Shown here in pieces: positions 51,949 through 63,607 of a DNA stretch of 64,000 bases (position 1 is the first letter of the stretch; each line of letters opens with the position of its first letter). The stretch is from Henckelia pumila (taxonomy: Eukaryota > Streptophyta > Magnoliopsida > Lamiales > Gesneriaceae). The notes beneath the pieces are model-generated. The model made no database searches and was not told the origin of the DNA. It saw only the letters and a list, made by a program, of their open reading frames with translations. The stretch covers positions 66,115,442 to 66,179,441 of the forward strand of contig NC_133122.1 of assembly GCF_033568475.1 (NCBI RefSeq). Reading direction: 5' to 3'. A program made the position numbers and the translations under genes.

Positions 51949-52397
51949 AATTCAATCACTGAGATGTACATTTAAAATGATTAATTTAACCAATAGACAC
52001 CTCTAGGTAATAGAACAAGTACTTTATTTTATGTTTTTGAGATTTTGCACATGTATTTAGTAGCCCTAATTCTATCGAATTACCGAAGAAAAGATTTGTA
52101 AGAATGAGTTATTAATGTAATTCTCTTTTCTAGTATATGGTTTTATTATAGTGAAAATCCGAAGCAGACATATATATAATATATTTCTCACATTAGAGTT
52201 GACAAGAGTAAATACTATGTTTTCTTGTATTTTTATTTTCCCTTAATTTTTGCATAATTGAATGGCATAAATAGCCCTTGAGGATATATATTGGCATGTA
52301 TATTGTGAAACAGTTTCATGGATATTTATTAATTCATGAGACTGGTATTCGACCCGATCTCTATATATATAGAGTGAAAAATAATATTTTTGGCATA

Positions 52398-52585
52398 AAA
52401 AATAACACAAAAACTCTTGTGGAACGGTTTTACAAGTCAATTTTGTGAGACATAATTGGATCATCTATTAAAAATATTATTTTTTATGTCAAATTATTAT
52501 TTTTTAGTATAATTAAACATGAGCAATGTTGACCGATCTCACAGATAAAAGATTCGTGAGAGATCGTCTCATAAAAAATGTACTT
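52398..52585. repeat. Worn interspersed repeat with gagac/gtctc ends
   Basis: Contains ttttgtgagacataattggatcatct and, further on, gtgagagatcgtctcataaa, in a form seen in other asterid-type dispersed repeats. Similar fragments occur near 9100-9190 and 24280-24330. Boundaries are uncertain. Confidence 0.3.
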
Positions 52586-53528
52586 AAAAAATAATAACTT
52601 TCATGAATCGAATCGAATAAAATACTCATCTCATAAAATCGACTATTTGAGTCATACCCACAAAAATTTTGTGTGAGTTATTATATATGTGATAAATATC
52701 TAACAATTGGGCCAAAAAAAACCTGTACAATTGCATGAAGGACCATTTATGTCTCTTTTAATCATTTTCATGCAACATATCACAATTTTACAATATCATG
52801 AGAAGTAATAACACATTACACGTTACATCCTCTTTGTTGCAAATAATGGGCTTATTTCTTACATTGCTAATTGATATTTTCATTTACTTCTTTGATAAAA
52901 AAAAAATTGGTTTTGATATTTTTATGTAACTATATGTGTAGTTTGGAAGTATTATGGAAGTGAAGAAACATAAAATATATGGGTTTTTTTTTTTGGCATT
53001 GCGTGATGACATGTTATTGTTAAATTTCGATATGTAATAGGTAAATATTAGGGTTAATATAATTTGTGAATCATGATAGCTAGTTAAACATTAGACTCAC
53101 GTGAGAAGATACTGATATGGAAAATCGAGCTTATTGACCATTGTTGAGGAATTAATCCACACAATTCACTAACCCGACTTCAATTTGGAAACCTCAAAGT
53201 ATGCTTCTTGTGTGTGCATAAGCAGATATGCTAGATCTCAAGCATAGGACCCTATTTAACGTAACATTTACATGACAATAATGAGTTAAATCAACAATAA
53301 ATAACGAATCTCTATATTAAACTTTCATGACAATCAAAATTATTTAATTAATTTGGAAGGTATAATTTTAATACCCTCCACCACCAAACCTCCCAACTGC
53401 CACAAATTATTTAATCAGATAATAATAAAATATTTACACTACATCATCTAAAACAACACGAAAAAAATAATAATTTAAAAATAACCCAAGAAAAAAAAAA
53501 TTACCAATAAGAAAAGACAAAAAAAAAA

Positions 53529-54656
53529 TTACTTGAGACGAACATGAAGAAACTCAAACCAAAGTTGCTTGAAAACATTGATGATGAGTTCGTGATACTC
53601 ATCAGAATTCAACGACAGATAACAAGCCAGAAGCTCTTCCAAATCCCGGGAATCTCTGATGTTGTTTTCCACGATCATCTCCACCATCGATTCTCTGAAG
53701 TCCCTCCGAGGATCTTTGGAAGATTTCACCACCGCGAAACTTTCCGCCACGCTTCGCCGTGAAGTACCCGAGCTTGGATTCGAACTTACGGCGGTGTTGA
53801 TCTTATTCCTAGCTTGAATCCGAAGGTTCCCGATTCTTGGAGAGTACGTGCGGAGCCTGAGGCCTGGAGACAATGCTTTCGGCGAATGTCGCTTGACGGG
53901 GCTCGTGATTGATTTCTTGTTTTGATGATGATCTTTGCTGCTACTAGTGGTGGTACTGGCAGTGCTTGAGAAGTCCTCTTTCATCACCTTAACAGACAGG
54001 GACAGGGACCCGTGAGCATTTCTCTCGGAAAAGGGTCCTGGAATCTTGGTCGGCTCTTGTAATTTCTTGGTAATGATTGGAGGGAGACGATCGTGCTCGG
54101 ACACTGTGTCGTTGTCGATGCTGCCTATACAGGAAGTGGAACAAGAAAGCATGCCGTCAAAAGTGTCGGGAGTCAGGCCGCGATCCGAGCCATATTCCGG
54201 GGAGATGGAATCGTAATCAGAGGATGAGGTTTGATCAAGATCACGGCGGCTCGGGGACTCCCTCGGCGGCTTAGTCCAGGCGGATTCTACGGAGGCCCGG
54301 CAGCTTGAATCTGCGGAAACAGAGGAAGTAAAGAGCCTCTGCTGCGGTCTATTCCTTTTGGTGCTTCTTCTTCTTCTCCTGGATGATCTTCTCGGGGATT
54401 CCACGGGAGAGCAAAGTTTGTCGGAAATTCTTGGCTTGAGAGGTGAATTGGAGCTTAGATTAAGGTCCCTCGTGAAATGGTAGGATTTTCTTTGGTCAGA
54501 AAGAGTGTTTTTGGGCTCTGCAACTGCAACTGGGAGAGATGACGGTGAAGAAGAAGATGATTTGTGCTGATTTTTTCTTGTTTTGTTGGTCTCCTTGAGC
54601 TTGTAAAACCAGGATTTTGGTATCAAATCAGACAATCTGAACCTGTGATTTCCCAT
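53529..54656 (-). CDS. OVATE family protein (transcriptional repressor), intronless
   Basis: A 375-residue single-exon ORF. The N-terminus MGNHRFRLSDLIPKSWFYKL matches the conserved start of the OFP1-5 subgroup. A long Ser/Arg-rich, low-complexity middle follows, including a basic cluster near residues 88-105 (SPRRSSRRRRRSTKRNRP) that could serve as a nuclear signal. The C-terminal OVATE domain occupies about residues 305-370, with SFAVVKSSKDPRRDFRESM, VEMIVENN, DLEELLACYLSLNSDEYH and FKQLWFEF. The family represses growth genes and binds TALE homeodomain proteins in the nucleus. The start is firm because homologues begin with the same motif. A SINE lies just upstream. Confidence 0.95.
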   Translation of the reverse strand: MGNHRFRLSDLIPKSWFYKLKETNKTRKNQHKSSSSSPSSLPVAVAEPKNTLSDQRKSYHFTRDLNLSSNSPLKPRISDKLCSPVESPRRSSRRRRRSTKRNRPQQRLFTSSVSADSSCRASVESAWTKPPRESPSRRDLDQTSSSDYDSISPEYGSDRGLTPDTFDGMLSCSTSCIGSIDNDTVSEHDRLPPIITKKLQEPTKIPGPFSERNAHGSLSLSVKVMKEDFSSTASTTTSSSKDHHQNKKSITSPVKRHSPKALSPGLRLRTYSPRIGNLRIQARNKINTAVSSNPSSGTSRRSVAESFAVVKSSKDPRRDFRESMVEMIVENNIRDSRDLEELLACYLSLNSDEYHELIINVFKQLWFEFLHVRLK

Positions 54657-54737
54657 AATTTAGAGAAATCTTTGAATGGAATGTGAGAATTGGAGACGAG
54701 GCTGACTCTGCTTCTGTGAGGGGAGGATGTGCGTTCG

Positions 54738-54745
54738 ATTAAATA
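54738..54745 (-). promoter_or_regulatory. Probable TATA box of the OFP gene
   Basis: TATTTAAT on the minus strand, about 85 bases before the ATG. A GGGCCCA element, similar to TCP-type sites, lies a little further upstream at about 54764-54770. Confidence 0.5.
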
Positions 54746-54826
54746 GGAAGGTGGGGCGATTGATGGGCCCAAAGCAAAGAAAACGGTGCCACAAAACAAA
54801 TGCCAAATTGTGATTATAAAATATAA

Positions 54827-55033
54827 TTTTTTTTTTTTTTGACGTGGGAACCTGCAGCCGCTATATTTGGTGCGCACTGGATATATTTTCGGACTAACGC
54901 AATATCCTGCAAGTCAGGTAAATCACATTAGACAAGTCTTGTGTGACATGCTAGTCCAAAAATGTGTTGGTAGGAGAATCGAACTCCTTACCTCTGACCA
55001 AGAGTTCACCTATTCCACCAACTGGACATCCCT
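54827..55033 (-). mobile_element. tRNA-derived SINE upstream of the OFP gene
   Basis: On the minus strand the unit starts near 55033 (GGGATGTCCAGTTGG). It has an A-box-like stretch (AGTTGGTGGAATAGG) and a B box (GAGTTCGATTCTCC) spaced as in a tRNA, then a ~130-base tRNA-unrelated body, and ends in a run of 14 A residues (54840-54827). This head-body-poly(A) layout with an internal pol III promoter is that of a plant SINE. A clean target duplication was not found. Its 3' end is ~80 bases upstream of the OFP TATA box. Confidence 0.7.
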
Positions 55034-56681
55034 TAGGGATTTAAAATAATATTTTTGTCAGTATTACGATAGTGCTTGTAAGAGTTTATAAAAAAAAATG
55101 AAAAGTATATCTTTAAAAGCTCTCTCAAACACTACTTAAATATTTCAATCACATGTCTTATTCTCCATCAATATCTTAAAATTGTTCTTATAAGCTGAAT
55201 CAACGTCGAGTTCATGTTAGAATAAGAGCAGTAGTGTAATATATGAACATATTTAAATTGAACTATTGAATGTAGTGGTCACATTGCCACGATGATGATC
55301 ATACGTCTGTAGCTATTGCACCTATTTTTGATTAATTAGATTAGAGAATCAAAAGCTAAAGAAATTATGGGGCGAAAATCGATTTTCTTTCCGATCAATA
55401 ATTTAGCTATCGTACCAATAATATACTAATTTGAAAAAATATGATGGAGAAATCGGATGATTAATGAATGTGTCGGCCATCCATTTAATTCTCGTCTCTT
55501 GCGGGCTTTTGCAAATCATATAGTATTAATTATAGAAACTTTTCTGCCAAAAAGTGAATGGATAGGATTAATCAGATAATTGAGGGCTGATGCGATGTGG
55601 TTATCAATAAATAGTGAGAATGAGTGTCATTTTGTATAATTCCTCCACCTTGCCTTGGAAAATGAAATGCAAGTATAAAAGTATTATCATGAATTTAATG
55701 TCTAAAAGATTTGGAATTAACGGCAAAAATTAATATTTGTAGGTAAAATCTTGTCTGGTTGAACGTGAGCAACTTTTCTTACTCACACATGCATGGAATA
55801 TTTTACTCTAAATTTGGGTGAAACTGATACGCAACGATACAATTTAAAATTTTTGTTTTCGGTGGTCATACATCGCTTTCAAAACAATTCGTATGAATAA
55901 TAATTTTAAAAAAAAACATATACATTTGATATATGTAGAAGAGATTTATGTTTCACAAAATAATGTGGTGGATGGGCCATGTCAACTTGTCTTGCATCAG
56001 ACCACAACTATAGTTTATTTAAACCCATCTTAAAAACATATACTACATGTATACAAAAAGGATTCCAAGGTTTTAAGATAACACAATTCTTTCATTTGGA
56101 GCTAAAGAAGTATTCTGATTTATGACTATCAGAAGTATTCTGATTTATGACTATATATCTAGGCACCAACCTCAACTGGCATTATGCCCTGGGCGGTGGC
56201 TGCTGGCTGCTGCGTCTGTGGCCTTTGTCATTGGCATGAAACCAGGTGGTGCGTTGGTTGTTCGAATCCTAGGCTTCAGGGAATGGGATCATGACCGGTA
56301 GAGACCAGGATCACAGTGGAGGAGCGGCGACGTGGAGAATAGGTGGGCGGGGGGGGGGGGGGGGGGTGTGGGTGAAGGCGAGGGAAGGGTAATGGTGACA
56401 GTCACAGAAGAGTGCCTCTATTATATCAACCAACAACTAAGTTGGGTTTGATCACACATCCCACCATACTGGAGGATTTAGGTATTGATGCGTATTGAAA
56501 TAACAAAATATTTATCTCATTACAACGAAACAACTATGTTCTCCGAGGTGACAAAGATTCTAGATATGATTAAACATCACATAAACATCACTCCAACAAA
56601 AGCAAACTATGTATTAGTAGTAATAACAAGCCAAGATTCATGTCCTTGCCAACATATTTATTAAGGCGTGTGGTACTGCAA
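55034..56681. other. Intergenic region between OFP and CIPK genes
   Basis: AT-rich, no gene seen. It includes a perfect 25-bp tandem duplication at 56106-56155 and a G run at 56349-56366. The part next to 56682 should hold the CIPK 3' untranslated region. Confidence 0.6.
56106..56155. repeat. 25-bp tandem duplication
   Basis: The unit agaagtattctgatttatga plus ctatc occurs twice head to tail without a mismatch. Confidence 0.9.
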
Positions 56682-58043
56682 CTACGGGACTTGGGATGGC
56701 TGTGGCTCTGATAGCTCTAGTTGCCCATCGGCGTGAGGCTTGTCGCCCTGCCACGTCCAAACAATGTCTTTCAGGGATGGCCTGACTTCCTGCTTCATCA
56801 TCTTCTGAAACTCCAAGGTGTCTCCGCTGGCTTTCTTCATCTCAACTAGATGAAAATCTGGTGCAATCTCAAAAATTTCTGCGTCAACAGACAGCACCCC
56901 TTTTCTTCCGGATTTGGATCCTTCAAATTTCAGCAATCCTCCATCCTTCTTCATGATCTTAAGCTTCAGCCGCTTCGCCAAATCCTCCATCTTCGATATG
57001 ATGTTCTTGGCTGGTTGATTGGACGTAAACTTGAATTCTCTTTTGTCATCATTTTCCTCAAATAAGCCCGACAAATCAAAGCCAGCTGAAAGGGAGATTA
57101 TATCGAAGGCATTCAAGGAATTGAGCCTAGAAATATCTGCCTTGGATGTTGTATCAGCATCAATAGCTGCTTCCTTATCAGTTTCTATATTGTTGTTCTT
57201 GCAGTATGCATCAGCCCTCGGGATCTTGGATTGGAATCCTTTACGAAACCAAGAATTTTCCATGATCTTGGACATAGATATCCTGGTGTTTGGATCGGGA
57301 TCCAGCATTTTGGAGATCAGCTTACGAACATCAGGAGAGATCCAGTTTGGAAACTTGAACTCGGCCTTTCCTATTTTTTTGTACATCTCCATCAGATTTG
57401 AATCATGGAAAGGTAGATATCCAGCCAACAGAACATATAAGATCACCCCACATGACCAGATATCTGCCTTGGATCCATCATACCCTCTCCTGTTAATAAC
57501 TTCTGGAGCAACATAGGCAGGTGTCCCGCATGTTGTGTGAAGTAATCCATCCTGTCGCTTGGATTCTGCAAGGGCGCTCAATCCAAAGTCTGAAACCTTC
57601 AAGTTCCCGTTTTCATCCAAAAGAAGGTTCTCGGGTTTGAGATCCCGGTGATAAACACCTCTGCTATGGCAAAAATCTACAGCACTAATCAGCTGTTGAA
57701 AATATTTCCTTGCAGCGTCATCTTTCAGTTTCCCTTTGGCAACCTTATTAAAGAGTTCACCTCCTTTAACATACTCCATCACGAAAAATATTTTGGTTTT
57801 ACTGGCCATTACCTCATAAAGCTGCACGATGTGAGGGTGATTAACAAGTCTCATCACAGAGATTTCACGCTTGATTTGATCGATCATCCCAGCCTTGTAT
57901 ACCTTCTCTTTGTCGACTATCTTCACCGCCACACTCATATTGGTTTTGAGGTTTCTTGCATGATAAACCTTGGCAAAGGTCCCTTGCCCCAGCAATTTCC
58001 CTACCTCGTACCGTTGCATCAACACACTTCCTTTATTTTCCAT
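56682..58043 (-). CDS. CBL-interacting protein kinase (CIPK/SnRK3), intronless
   Basis: 453 residues in one exon. Kinase domain about 12-267: glycine loop [10 protein letters not shown] (18-27), Lys41 in [12 protein letters not shown] with Asp134, DFG at 152-154, activation loop with [15 protein letters not shown] at 179-181. The CBL-binding NAF motif is [18 protein letters not shown], starting at residue 311. The PPI-type region follows at about 340-430. Family members are activated by calcium-bound CBL sensors at the plasma membrane or tonoplast and phosphorylate ion transporters and other targets. The start [20 protein letters not shown] and the absence of introns point to the intron-poor clade that includes Arabidopsis CIPK2 and CIPK10; the exact orthologue cannot be fixed here. 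Confidence 0.96.
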   Translation of the reverse strand: MENKGSVLMQRYEVGKLLGQGTFAKVYHARNLKTNMSVAVKIVDKEKVYKAGMIDQIKREISVMRLVNHPHIVQLYEVMASKTKIFFVMEYVKGGELFNKVAKGKLKDDAARKYFQQLISAVDFCHSRGVYHRDLKPENLLLDENGNLKVSDFGLSALAESKRQDGLLHTTCGTPAYVAPEVINRRGYDGSKADIWSCGVILYVLLAGYLPFHDSNLMEMYKKIGKAEFKFPNWISPDVRKLISKMLDPDPNTRISMSKIMENSWFRKGFQSKIPRADAYCKNNNIETDKEAAIDADTTSKADISRLNSLNAFDIISLSAGFDLSGLFEENDDKREFKFTSNQPAKNIISKMEDLAKRLKLKIMKKDGGLLKFEGSKSGRKGVLSVDAEIFEIAPDFHLVEMKKASGDTLEFQKMMKQEVRPSLKDIVWTWQGDKPHADGQLELSEPQPSQVP

Positions 58044-59081
58044 CGTCAGATATATCCTAATAAACTACAAATCACTACTTTAACAGCTAACACGGTTTCT
58101 GAGCTTGTAAGAGAAACAGTAAACTTTGAGATTGCAATCACTCAACCATCCTCACAAAGGTCGTGATACAAAATAATTTTTCCCCTCAAGTATCCACCAA
58201 CTGTTTTGTTTTGACAGCAGAAGCAGTGAAGGCTACAAGTTATCTGCCCAATCGCATCAAGGATAAAGAAGCGGTGATCGAATTGTGTTTCGGCCTCGTC
58301 AAAATAAGAAGAAGACTGTCCAGCCCGCAAGCACATCTTTCAGCATTCCCTGGTTTTTGTTTGTACTAGAGAAAGCTGCTGGGATGAGGAGCTTTTAGGT
58401 ATCAAACCTCAATCACAACAACCGGGGGATCGTTTGGTATTTCGAAATTAAATGGATGTAATACAAAACCTGAAACAAATCAGAAGAGTTACTAACAAGA
58501 ACAGAACAAAACGACGTAATCGAGAAATCTTGATTTTGGGATTTCTATTCTTGATAAACACTCGAACGAAAACAGCCACTATCCTTATAATCAGTGCAAA
58601 TTTACATCCAAACCATAACAGTAAATGGAGTGAAATGGGTAATTTTAACTCAAGAAAGAACAAAAACAAGTACAAACATATGAACAAAAAGCAATCTTGT
58701 TCTAAAGATACGATTCAAATAACCAGTAAGAAAACTCAATCGCAAAGCCCTCAAAACCTCAAAAAAATCACAGCTTTGAACAGGACAACAACTGCCTCAG
58801 CCAAATCAACATACCCTCTTAATTTCCCAGACAATTTCACATAAAAAATTAAGGCCGCCACCAATCATATTACGTACAAGGATGCAAAAACCCAGATTAA
58901 AGACAAGGAATAACACCTCAAATTCGTGTAAAAATCTCTTGAACACAGGAGAGAAACAGAAAAATAGAGAGGAGGGTCTTGTTTCTTGTTCTTGAAAATA
59001 GGAGATTCTTGTTTGTAGTTGTTACAATGTACCTTTTCGAAGGAAAAATCAATCTTTCAAGATTTGAAACGTTTGCCAAAA

Positions 59082-59088
59082 TTTATAA
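59082..59088 (-). promoter_or_regulatory. Candidate TATA box for the CIPK gene
   Basis: TATAAAT on the minus strand. If used, the leader would span ~1 kb (about 59055 to 58044), suggesting an intron in the 5' untranslated region. A possible donor is GAG|GTGTTATT near 58917. Motif-based only. Confidence 0.35.
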
Positions 59089-59275
59089 ACCTGTGCTATG
59101 ATCGTGGCGAAAGGCTTTGCAAGGTGCAACGTCGTAAACCACAGCCCTTTGTGACACCGACTCTGTTTTTCACAGCTAATCAATTTTACCTGCTTTCACA
59201 TTTTAATTTTAATAATTTTAAAAAAATCTGATACGCAATGTGGCAACAAATCAATTTATAATATAATGTTATTTA

Positions 59276-60600
59276 TGTTATAAATATATTATTATTATAG
59301 ATGATTATCTTATTTAATATATGATCAAGATAAATATGTAAAGATAATATTTGTATAAATTTGTATCTTGTAATTTTTCCCTATAAATAGGGGTTATTGG
59401 TTTCAATGAAATTTGCACCTGAGTATTGACTCATATGAATTCTCTCTTCTCTCATGAATTCTCTCTATTATATTCATCTCTTATCGTTTTATTGATGCTA
59501 TTGGAATAGCACAACGTGTTGTCAATACTCAAATTTATGAGAGATATTCATTGGTACTCTAGAAGTAGCATAAAAAGATATTCATTGGTGTTCTACAAGT
59601 AGCACAATGAAAACAATTGATATATTGGTGCTCATGAAATATCATGAATATGTTGATGGCTATAAAGTAGCACAACATGATTTTATATTGAGAATTTGAA
59701 AAAATTCATGATCATGATATAATATATTGAGATGATTTTATATTGAGAATTTGAAAAAATTCATGATCATGATATAATATATTGAGAATTTTGAGAGATT
59801 CCTGATTAAAATTTTGATATATCGAAAGATATTCATGAATTCATGATATAATATATTGAATATTGAGACATTCAAGATTAAGATCTAATATAAGATCAAA
59901 TATATTGAGAATCTAAAGAGATTCTTAGTTATAATATAATATATTGAGAATCTGAATATATTCATGATAAAAATATGATATATGATTTCGTATATCAAGA
60001 AACTGAAGAAATCATGATTGATATCTGATATGATATCCAAGATTTATAAATATCATTGAAAAAATAGATCTCATGTCAAAGTGTATCAATATTGAAATAT
60101 TGATAAAAAGATGCAATATTTGATAATATTGATGAAGAATATTAATATAAGATCCAAGATTTGAAAATATTCTCGAAGAATATAATTTAATGCCCTTTTG
60201 GTTGTTGAGAATCTTATGAATTAAGAAATTTAGTACAATTTCTCAATAAATATCGATATATGATCTAAAATTGTCAATATCCATAAGAAAATATTATTAA
60301 ATATATATGTGAGATATATATCAAAAGATATTGACTTGATATCGATTCATATCATATATTTGTTTTTAATGCTCTAGAAGAAGCATGCTATATTATTTGT
60401 CACTATTTTTATGAATAGCGACTTGATGTTCAATGATGAACTGCATAGGCTATTGATTGAAAATTATGAATGTGCGGTAGTAAGATCGCAACACTATCAA
60501 CCGGAAAAGAAAAATAAATGTTAAACCCACTGAATTGGACCATCATCTATATTGGGCAACGACGATGATGGATTGATGGTAGCCTATGCATGATGATGTC
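59276..60600 (+). mobile_element. Possible LTR retroelement remnant
   Basis: TGTTATAAAT at 59276 could be an LTR start, with a TATA-like ccctataaatagggg at 59381-59395 and a CT-rich stretch (tctctcttctctcatg) at 59442-59457. It is followed by a degenerate tandem repeat region and no coding sequence that I can identify. I found no second LTR or primer-binding site, so the call is tentative. Confidence 0.35.
59677..59786. repeat. Perfect 55-bp tandem duplication within a degenerate array
   Basis: The unit beginning atgattttatattgagaatt and ending gatataatatattgag occurs at 59677-59731 and again at 59732-59786 without a difference. More diverged copies sharing gatataatatattgag and aatttgaaaaaattcatg continue to about 60060. 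Confidence 0.9.
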
Positions 60601-61303
60601 AATGAGTTGATTTATGACTAACTTCAAGTCATTTTATTTATTAATTGAACTAATTTATTTTTGGTAAATTAATTTTATATTTGTTAAAACTAAATTATGG
60701 AAAACTCTAGCATGTGTTGATTCACATAAATTATTTTGATGATATAAAAATAAGAACTAAAAATTTTGTGAATCTATTCTATTAGTCAATATATTGCATG
60801 AGATATTGATTATGCAATTTGGTGATAAATTTTTTGACTTGAGAATTTTTATATTTTAAGGATATATTGGGTTGTTAAATTTTTATTTAATAAAATTTGA
60901 TTATGGATTTTAAATTCATCAATTTTGAATGTGGATATAAATTTTGAATTTTTTCAATCATTTGATTAATCTATCATTTTTTAAATAAATGAAAGAGTAT
61001 TTTTATCACATGTTATTATCTTACATGTAGGAACATAAATTTAATGTGAGATGATATTTGTTATAGATTGAATGTCATTGTTGAAGGTAAAAGATCTACT
61101 TGGTGTATACAAGAATTTTAAAAGGTACGCTCGATTTCACAATTTCAATTATTTTAATATAATATATTATTTATATTATTTTGTTCAAGGAAAGACAATT
61201 ATGACAATTGTCTAATTAATGTGGTCCATTCTTTTAAGTGGATGTGACAGTGCCAATGAACACAGTTGATACACTGTAGTTTAATTTTTCAAGGAAGAAT
61301 ATG
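60601..61303. other. AT-rich spacer before the gypsy LTR
   Basis: No gene, RNA or clear repeat seen. Confidence 0.5.
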
Positions 61304-63269
61304 TGTAAGGCCCGAGATTATTTAATTTAATCCGAGAATATTTAATTTGGGAATATTTAGAGTTTAGAATTAAATTCTAATATTCTTAAATGAATAAGGA
61401 TTGAAATTGAATTAAATCGCTTTTCCGGGGACTGAATTGCAAATAGCTGAAAATTCAGGGACTAAACAGCAAATTAGCTTATATATATATCTTATTATTC
61501 AGCACAATTCACGTTGTCAATCAGAAAGAAAGGAAAAGAAACAGAGGAAATCAATCAAACCCTTCCAACCTCCATTGTCGTCCGCAAAAGCTTCGATAAC
61601 TTGCGCTCCGGTTGTCAGAAATTCCAGATAAATATATATCTGCGATCACAGCTCCGAGACCTTCGATTTGGTACATGTTTTATTCACATATCTCAGATTT
61701 TATTTTTATGTGAAAGATGGAAAATTATGATTTTATCATATATGCGTATATCAGCTGTACCGATCGTGTATTCGCATACGGTTCGGAAAAAGACTGTCGT
61801 TCGGATTTTATATGAATTTGGGAAGAATAATTCGAACACTACCATGTTTGATTGATACTGATTTTTATGGTAATGAGATGATAGGTTAGAGATTATAAGT
61901 TATCTGGATTGTTGGATTGATTTGGATATTGTTTGGATTGCCGGTTTTAGCCGTTATGCCGTCGATTTGCAAAATGTCAAGACTTTGATATTGTTGATTG
62001 AACGAAGCATGGTTTGAATGGAATCTGATCTTGTTAGTTATTCGATATGTAATTTATCAGCTTTCTATCGAAGTTGCCGAACTCGAGATCTCCGAGTCAA
62101 ACCGAGAAGGATTTGAAGCAAGGTTTGCTAGCATTTGCACTTGAGATTGAGTTGAGAAGTGGAGCAACCTTTTGATATGAATTTTCATTGATGTACTTGC
62201 AGATTTGAAGTACTTTCAGACGTGACGTAGAAAGGTATAAATGACAGCAAATCCAGACGGGATAGAACGCTTGAAATAGCTTTCATTTCAAGTATTCCCA
62301 TGTCAATCACATACTTGTTTCTTTATATTTCTTATGTGATTATTTGTTTGTATTGCTTTGTTTGCTTATATGCTTAGTTGTTCAAGATGTGTTTTATAGC
62401 TTTTAATGCATACAGCTTATGTTGCATTCATCTTGAACTCCAGCCTTAATAGCACAGAGGGCAGCCATCGCCTAGAGTGCAGATGACGTTTGGAGAGCTG
62501 TAGTGAGTGGCATGGAATATAGATTTATTTCTAGAGTCAGCTTGACTCATGACACAGAATATGGATTTATGTTCAGAGCCAGAAGACTCACTATAGTTGT
62601 ACCAAAGTCAGAGGACTAAAATACTTGATGCCGCCTCGAATGGGAGTATCGGTGGTTTGATAGTTATTTTATTCCTCGGGATCCCAAAGAACTAAGTTTT
62701 ATTGATATCAGCTTGATAGCCTTCCTTTGTCATTTGCATTGCATTCACGTTTATTATCTTGCGTTTAAAGTTGTTTATACTGGGATTTTATTCTCACCGG
62801 AGTTATCCGGCTATTGCTTTGTTTTGTATGTGTGCATGACAATAGGTGGGGCAGGAGCTAGTCAGAAAAGACAAGGATAGCTCGAGATAGAGGCATAGCA
62901 AGTGAGGACACGGGCTTAAGTAGCACGACTTGTACTTTATGTTGTTGAACCATGCTAGAAGTGATACAAGAACTTTGTATATTATGGCTTGAATACATGC
63001 TAGTTTATGTTTATTATGTTTAGAAGCTTGTAAGACGTTATAAGATAGCATGTATTTGATTTTGTAGCATGTATAAAAGATTATGACTTGTTTATCCATT
63101 TTTTTGGCAGCAGATTCTTGATAGCATATTCCCCGATCGAGCGAGACCCTGCCTTTTAAAACAAAATTTTTTTTTTTAGCTCTTGTTTCTTTAATTCTTT
63201 TAAGTACTTGTTTAATTGTTAATTACAATAAATTGTCCTAAGATAAGATTAGCAACCCGGGTCCCCACA
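61304..63269 (+). repeat. 5' long terminal repeat of the gypsy element
   Basis: Bounded by TG...CA and adjoining the primer-binding site. No complete ORF of note inside; the ORFs of 60-110 codons present are most likely chance. Confidence 0.8.
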
Positions 63270-63274
63270 ATAGG

Positions 63275-63286
63275 TGGTATCAGAGC
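63275..63286 (+). other. Primer-binding site (tRNA-iMet type)
   Basis: TGGTATCAGAGC, the standard plant LTR element minus-strand primer site, 5 bases after the LTR end. Confidence 0.9.
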
Positions 63287-63607
63287 ATAAGTTTCTGGAT
63301 TTCGATAGAAGTTGATGAGCGGGGTAGTTTGAGTCTGTCTGATTGTTTAATATTGCATGAGAGTACATGTTATATCTGATTATGTGCATTATCTGCTAGC
63401 ATGCTTTATATATAGCACTAATTATGTGATTGCATGATTATTTGCTTTTATTGCTACTGCATGCTATATATATGCAATTGTATTCCAGAATATCCTTAGT
63501 CAGAACCTGAATTCTCATGAGAATGCATGAGAATGCTTATCAGAGAAGGATGGAATAAATTTCTGCATATTATATTGTTTATGCACTAATCTGTTTGACA
63601 ATCAGAT

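Larger units (their letters stand above)
48763..53528. other. Single-copy intergenic region
   Basis: Starts where the duplication ends. AT-rich, no supported gene. Landmarks: a TA microsatellite at 48959-48985, a poly-A run at 50101-50119, a MITE-like unit at 50338-50557, a GGAA microsatellite at 51912-51948, and a worn repeat with gagac motifs at 52398-52585. The 3' end of the OFP transcript should lie just left of 53529. Confidence 0.6.

Noticed and set aside
54965-55033. A functional tRNA gene
   Set aside because: A and B boxes are present, but the acceptor stem does not pair and the unit continues into a ~130-base body with a poly(A) end, so a SINE fits better.
58452-58844. 130-codon plus-strand ORF upstream of the CIPK gene
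   Set aside because: Lys/Asn/Thr-rich with no recognisable domain, antisense to the probable CIPK leader or leader intron.
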